DNA of 64,000 nucleotides from Pseudomonas helleri. Its GTDB lineage: Bacteria; Pseudomonadota; Gammaproteobacteria; Pseudomonadales; Pseudomonadaceae. Below the pieces are notes generated by a model. That model had not been told where the DNA came from. It ran no database searches and saw only the letters and a program-made list of their open reading frames with translations. The stretch spans positions 45,840 to 109,839 of the forward strand of contig NZ_JYLD01000017.1 of the NCBI RefSeq assembly GCF_001043025.1. The letters run 5' to 3'. Both the position numbers and the translations under genes were made by a program. Each line of letters opens with the position of its first letter. Position 1 is the first letter of the stretch. Below, piece after piece: positions 60,171 to 64,000 of this stretch.

Positions 60171-63100
60171 TAGCGGGACTCCTCGCTGTTTAATGAGCGC
60201 CAAGGCGCATCAAAGAGTGGGCGATAGAGTGCATCGCACCAGTCTTCAAATTCACCGTCGGCCATCAATGCGGCGTAATCGGGGAACTGGCGCGCCAGTG
60301 CTGCACTTTCACGGCGCTCGCCGTCGCTGGTTTGACCGTCACCTTCGTAGGCTTTTTGCGCGGCGGCATCGGCCTTGGCCGGATCGCTTTGGGCCAGCCA
60401 GGCGAACGCCGTTTTTACTGCAACCGGCAGCGGACGGCCCATGCCGACCTTCCAGGCCATGAGTAAATTACCCAGAATATCGCGGGCCTGGTCGGGGGTT
60501 AGCGGGGCGAGCAGCAAGGTGTCATCACTGGCAACCAGGGCAGTGGACATGTCCAGGCCACTGGCGCAGGCCACCAAGTGATTGACCCATGAGCGCGTCA
60601 GACGATGCCATTTGCGCGTTTTAATCGCCCCAATGCTGTTAGGAATCGTGGTGATGGACAGTAGGCCGTTGTCACTGCGTTGATGCAGATTGCTCAGCCA
60701 TCCTTCCAGCATCAGCCCGTGACCTTCAAAACTCACTGGCAGTGCGCTATTGAGCGGCGTTGGCCACAAAGCCAGAAGCTGTTGATAGCGCTGCAAAACA
60801 TCGGGGAGTGGCTCAATCAGTTCGTGTTGCAGGCACTCTCCGAAGCCTGCCATCGGTAACAATCCGCTGCCTTGCAGACGTCGGGCGCGGTGCTCTAAAG
60901 CCTGTTCCGGCTGATCTGGCTGAGCGAGGGCCGCTTCAAGAAGGCTGTCGCTGAGGGTGTAACGCTGCAGCGCGTCGAGCACGAAAGGTTCTTCATCTTC
61001 CAGCGGCACTTCAGCCGCTTCAAAGAAGACTTTCAGACGCTGACTAAAGAAGTGGCGCACAGGGTTTCGCAAGAAGTCCTGCAACTGAGTGAGGTTTAAA
61101 GGCTCTTCCTGCGCGTGGGCCGCGAGTGTTCCGGGCAGCGCCGGTGCAGTCTGTGGTTCGTGCAGTTGTTGCCACTCACGGGCATAGCTGAACAGACGCG
61201 GATAACCTTCGTGAAAGTAGCGCGTGCTGAAGGGCTGCAGCGGGTGCTCTTGAGTCATGGCCTCAAGCAGGTCATGGCCCGCTTGAAGGTGCCAGCCACT
61301 GGCAAGGTGATCGCGCAATTGGCCAATCAAAACGCAGGCCGGACGCTCGCTGTTGTCGCGAATACTGCGCCCTACCCAACTGATATAAAGCTGCTCGCGG
61401 GCAGACAACAGCGCCTCAAGCAGTAGGTAGCGGTCATCCTCACGGCGGGAACGATCGCCCGGGCGGTAGTCACTGCCCATCAAGTCGAAGTCCAGCGGCG
61501 GCTGCGCACGTGGGTAGTCACCATCATTCATGCCGAGCAGGCAGACGAGTTTGAATGGGATCGCACGCATCGGCATGAGGGTGCAAAAGTTGACGGCCCC
61601 GGCGAGAAAGCGCTGAGACAACTTGCCTTGGTCAAGGCCCGCCAACCAAGCTTCACGTACCACGGTTAACGGTAACTCGTCTTGCAGGCCAACCAGTTCA
61701 CAGGTTTCGAGCCAGGTCTCACGCAGCTCCTCGAGCTGGGCCAGCAAGTAGTCGTCGTGCTCGGTTTCGGCCAGGAAGAACAACTGCATCAACGCTTGCA
61801 GGCGCTCGCCCCATTGCTGCGGTAATGCCGGTTGCGACAGTTCTTGGTGGGCGATTTCCAGAGCATCAAGCAGGGCCACCAACGGGCCGATCAATACCGC
61901 ATCCAGGCCGCCGATTTCATCGTAAGGCTCAATACCATCACACGCTTCACCACTGCCGACGGCATAACCCAGCAGCATGCGGCGCAAGCCGAACCGCCAA
62001 CTGTTTTGCTCCAGGCCTGTCGGCAAGCCGAGACCTGCACGCTGCTGTGCATTGAGCCCCCAGCGAATACCTGCGCCTTCTATCCAACGGTGCAACGTCG
62101 GTAAATCACGCTCTTGCACGTTGAAGCGGGCTCGCAAGGCCGGAACGTCCAGCAGGTCAAGAATTTCGCTGACTGGGAAACGGCTGTCAGGCAATTTGAG
62201 CAGGTGCTCAATGGCAATCAGCAGCGGGTCACGGCCGCGCTGACCTTGGTCGGCCAGGGTGTAGGGGATGAAGCGACGGTCGTCGCGCTCGATCTGACCA
62301 AACACGGCGCGGATATGCGGAGCGTAGCTGTCGATGTCCGGCACCATCACGATCACATCGCGCGGTTGCAGGTCCGGGTTGTCGCTAAATCGCTTGAGCA
62401 ACTGGTCGTGAAGGATCTCGACTTCTCGTTGCGCACTGTGGGCAATGTGAAAGCGGATGGAGTGATCTGTTTCTAAATCGACAGCGGGCCACAGTTCACG
62501 GGTTTCGTTAAGGGGGCGCAACTCAAGAATGTCGTCTTGCAATTGATTGAGCAGGTTGCGTGGCTCGACTTCACTGAACAGGTCGATGCGGCCATCACGA
62601 AACGCACTGCGATAGCTGTTGGGATCGTCGTAGCTATCGAGCAAGTTGATGTAGTCGCGACCTTGTTTACCCCACGCAGCAAGCAGTGGATGCGCGTGTT
62701 GGTGCAGGATGTCGAGATCCAGCGCTGTGGGCATCCCGGCTTTGCGTGCTTGGCGTTTGTACTGATGGCGTAGCAGATCTTTGTCCGCAACGATGTCAGA
62801 CCAATGGTGGCGACAAGGATTGTGCACACACAACAGGACTTGGCTAAAACGTGCGAGCCCTGCCAAGGCTTCCAGCGCTTGAGCGGGCAGTGACGAAATA
62901 CCGAAAACGATCACCCGTGCAGGCAGGCCGGGCGGTGCTTGTTCGAGGCTGTTTATCTTCTCGATAAAACGTTGGTGAACCCCGGCACGGCTTTGCGACA
63001 TGCCTTCCTCGCCAACGTCGAGCAGCAAGGCTCGCCATAGTTCGGCTTGCCAGCAGTTGGCAGGGCTTAAGGCTGGGCTTTCACCTCGAGCATTGCGTAA

Positions 63101-63619
63101 TTGATGGCGACCGGCGGCCCAGTCTTCCAGCCAGTCTGCGCGATAAACCTGATATTGGTCGAACAGATCGGCCAGGCGTTCTGACAGTTGATAGCGTTTA
63201 CGCAGATCGGTGTCGTGGGTCAGAAAGCGCTGTAAGGGCTCGAAGTGCGGCTGATCAATAAGGGCCGGGAGCAAGCGCATCAGACGCCACGTCAGGGGCG
63301 CTTTATCGAGCAGCGATTTGGCGGGGATTTCCTCGCTGCCTAATACCATCCGATACAACTGCCACATGAAACTGCCGGGCAGTTGCACGTCTACTGCCGC
63401 CGCAATACCGCAGCCGCCCAGATCATCATCTTGAGCATCTTCAGCCAGAGCCAGCTTTAGCCATTGGGCGATACCGTTGCTCTGCACCAGAGCAATTTCG
63501 TTCTCCAGAGGCGCCAAGGGGTAGAGGCGCATCCAGCTCACTACCAGGCTGCGTAACTCATCAAGGCGGTTACCGTGGACCACCATAAAACCTGCATTGA
63601 GAGACGTAGTAACCGGCAT
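60170..63619 (-). CDS. recC: Exodeoxyribonuclease V gamma subunit RecC
   Basis: 1149 aa. RecC recognises Chi and guides the strands through RecBCD. Family regions are FMVVHGNRLDELRSLVVSWM at the N-terminus, SNGIAQWLKLALAEDAQDDD, PARVIVFGISSLPAQALEAL, VIVMVPDIDSYAPHIRAVFG and KLVCLLGMNDGDYPRAQPP. The start at 63619 opens MPVTTSLNAGF; an upstream in-frame extension would be encoded by a heptamer repeat and is not credible. AAGGAT precedes the ATG. First of the recCBD operon. Confidence 0.94.
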   Translation of the reverse strand: MPVTTSLNAGFMVVHGNRLDELRSLVVSWMRLYPLAPLENEIALVQSNGIAQWLKLALAEDAQDDDLGGCGIAAAVDVQLPGSFMWQLYRMVLGSEEIPAKSLLDKAPLTWRLMRLLPALIDQPHFEPLQRFLTHDTDLRKRYQLSERLADLFDQYQVYRADWLEDWAAGRHQLRNARGESPALSPANCWQAELWRALLLDVGEEGMSQSRAGVHQRFIEKINSLEQAPPGLPARVIVFGISSLPAQALEALAGLARFSQVLLCVHNPCRHHWSDIVADKDLLRHQYKRQARKAGMPTALDLDILHQHAHPLLAAWGKQGRDYINLLDSYDDPNSYRSAFRDGRIDLFSEVEPRNLLNQLQDDILELRPLNETRELWPAVDLETDHSIRFHIAHSAQREVEILHDQLLKRFSDNPDLQPRDVIVMVPDIDSYAPHIRAVFGQIERDDRRFIPYTLADQGQRGRDPLLIAIEHLLKLPDSRFPVSEILDLLDVPALRARFNVQERDLPTLHRWIEGAGIRWGLNAQQRAGLGLPTGLEQNSWRFGLRRMLLGYAVGSGEACDGIEPYDEIGGLDAVLIGPLVALLDALEIAHQELSQPALPQQWGERLQALMQLFFLAETEHDDYLLAQLEELRETWLETCELVGLQDELPLTVVREAWLAGLDQGKLSQRFLAGAVNFCTLMPMRAIPFKLVCLLGMNDGDYPRAQPPLDFDLMGSDYRPGDRSRREDDRYLLLEALLSAREQLYISWVGRSIRDNSERPACVLIGQLRDHLASGWHLQAGHDLLEAMTQEHPLQPFSTRYFHEGYPRLFSYAREWQQLHEPQTAPALPGTLAAHAQEEPLNLTQLQDFLRNPVRHFFSQRLKVFFEAAEVPLEDEEPFVLDALQRYTLSDSLLEAALAQPDQPEQALEHRARRLQGSGLLPMAGFGECLQHELIEPLPDVLQRYQQLLALWPTPLNSALPVSFEGHGLMLEGWLSNLHQRSDNGLLSITTIPNSIGAIKTRKWHRLTRSWVNHLVACASGLDMSTALVASDDTLLLAPLTPDQARDILGNLLMAWKVGMGRPLPVAVKTAFAWLAQSDPAKADAAAQKAYEGDGQTSDGERRESAALARQFPDYAALMADGEFEDWCDALYRPLFDAPWRSLNSEESR

Positions 63620-63687
63620 GACGGCATCCTTAGGAGAAAGCAAAATCCAAAGGCGAACCTTAACATTGCTCGGGGGAATTGGCGCAT

Positions 63688-63735
63688 TGCAAGCTGCAAG
63701 CTGCAAGCTGCAAGCTGCAAGCTGCAAGCTGCAAG
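63688..63735. repeat. Heptamer tandem repeat upstream of recC
   Basis: Six perfect TGCAAGC units (63688-63729) plus six bases of a seventh, about 69 bp before the recC ATG. Heptamer arrays of this sort can change length by slippage; here that would shift recC promoter or leader spacing. Confidence 0.9.
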
Positions 63736-63828
63736 AGCGTGGGGGCCTGGGTGGGGGTGTCCCGTTCCAGTTGGGGTTTCGCTGGGTTTATCGATTGTTT
63801 GTTGCGGGGTGATGCTCAGTGTTTTTTG

Positions 63829-63872
63829 AGCACAAAAACAAAATCCCTGTCTGCGTTAGCAGACAGGGATTT
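63829..63872 (-). terminator. rRNA operon terminator
   Basis: AAATCCCTGTCTGC pairs perfectly with GCAGACAGGGATTT around GTTA, followed on the minus strand by TTGTTTTTGTGC. It lies 11 bp past the 5S 3' end and stops rrn readthrough into recC. Confidence 0.9.
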
Positions 63873-63883
63873 CGGAATTTAAT

Positions 63884-64000
63884 CTTGACGATGACCTACT
63901 CTCACATGGGGAAACCCCACACTACCATCGGCGATGCATCGTTTCACTACTGAGTTCGGGATGGGATCAGGTGGTTCCAATGCTCTATGGTCGTCAAGAA
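63884..64000 (-). rRNA. rrf: 5S ribosomal RNA (cut at the window edge)
   Basis: The complement of the last 117 bases reads as gamma-proteobacterial 5S: CCTGATCCCATCCCGAACTC and GTGAAACGATGCATCGCCGA are clear, with the 3' end GGTCATCGTCAAG at 63884. The 5' end lies a few bases beyond position 64000, so the gene is missing only its first bases here. It marks the end of an rrn operon running toward recC. Confidence 0.95.

Noticed and set aside
63688..63735. CRISPR-like array
   Set aside because: Units are 7 bp and contiguous with no spacers; a simple tandem repeat.

Overview
The window is a GC-rich chromosomal segment of a fluorescent-type Pseudomonas. The evidence is the yfiR-yfiN-yfiB operon, mmsAB, recCBD beside a 5S rRNA gene, an orphan Hcp/VasX-like type VI secretion island, a Pseudomonas-style ter operon, and several copies of a palindromic REP element with GCGAGCTTGC-type arms. 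No phage, integron, CRISPR array or tRNA was recognised. Most genes look like core or soft-core genome. The accessory parts are the T6SS island (17.1-23.8 kb), the ter operon (23.8-31.6 kb) and possibly the organosulfur cluster (0-5.9 kb).

Layout. 0-5.9 kb: two DszB-like desulfinase/SsuA-fold proteins without export signals, two ABC permeases, an ABC ATPase and an SfnR-like sigma54 activator, probably an organosulfur uptake and desulfination unit. 6.0-8.0 kb: tonB-exbB-exbD. 8.2-9.6 kb: secreted metallophosphoesterase. 9.7-12.3 kb: galactarate/glucarate catabolism, garD plus a kdgD broken by one in-frame TAG. 12.6-13.8 kb: Lrp-type regulator divergent from a LysE exporter. 14.0-17.1 kb: subtilisin-type autotransporter. 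17.1-23.4 kb (minus strand): hcp, DUF4123 adaptor, VasX/Tke5-like pore-forming effector, DUF6708-like immunity candidate. 23.8-31.6 kb (minus strand): two PRTases, two HAD phosphatases, an HpcH/CitE-like lyase, a TerD fragment, TerA, TerC and TerD.

31.8-36.2 kb: OprB porin, ArnT-like glycosyltransferase, an unknown protein, and an Ais-like histidine phosphatase. 36.5-40 kb: MCP and SulP transporter. 40.1-42.2 kb: gamma-glutamyltransferase and a DUF3077 protein. 42.5-46.2 kb: LysR, mdaB, TauE/SafE, LysR. 46.3-51.8 kb: amino-acid permease, cupin, mmsB, mmsA and a divergent LysR. 51.9-54.3 kb: yfiBNR (c-di-GMP). 54.4-63.6 kb: recD, recB, recC. 63.9-64.0 kb: 5S rRNA, cut at the window edge.

Most notable: (i) a Cys/Ser pair of DszB-like paralogues with no signal peptide; (ii) three near-identical palindromes TGCGCAA-N4-TTGCGCA upstream of the orphan hcp; (iii) an AT-rich toxin/immunity junction suggesting module exchange in the T6SS effector; (iv) a ter operon carrying a compact nucleoside-like biosynthesis set and a 40-residue TerD stub; (v) the amber-interrupted kdgD; (vi) perfect palindromes at the mmsA/LysR and oprB promoters; (vii) a heptamer tandem repeat just upstream of recC. 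All functions are inferred from reading the sequence; no database search was run.
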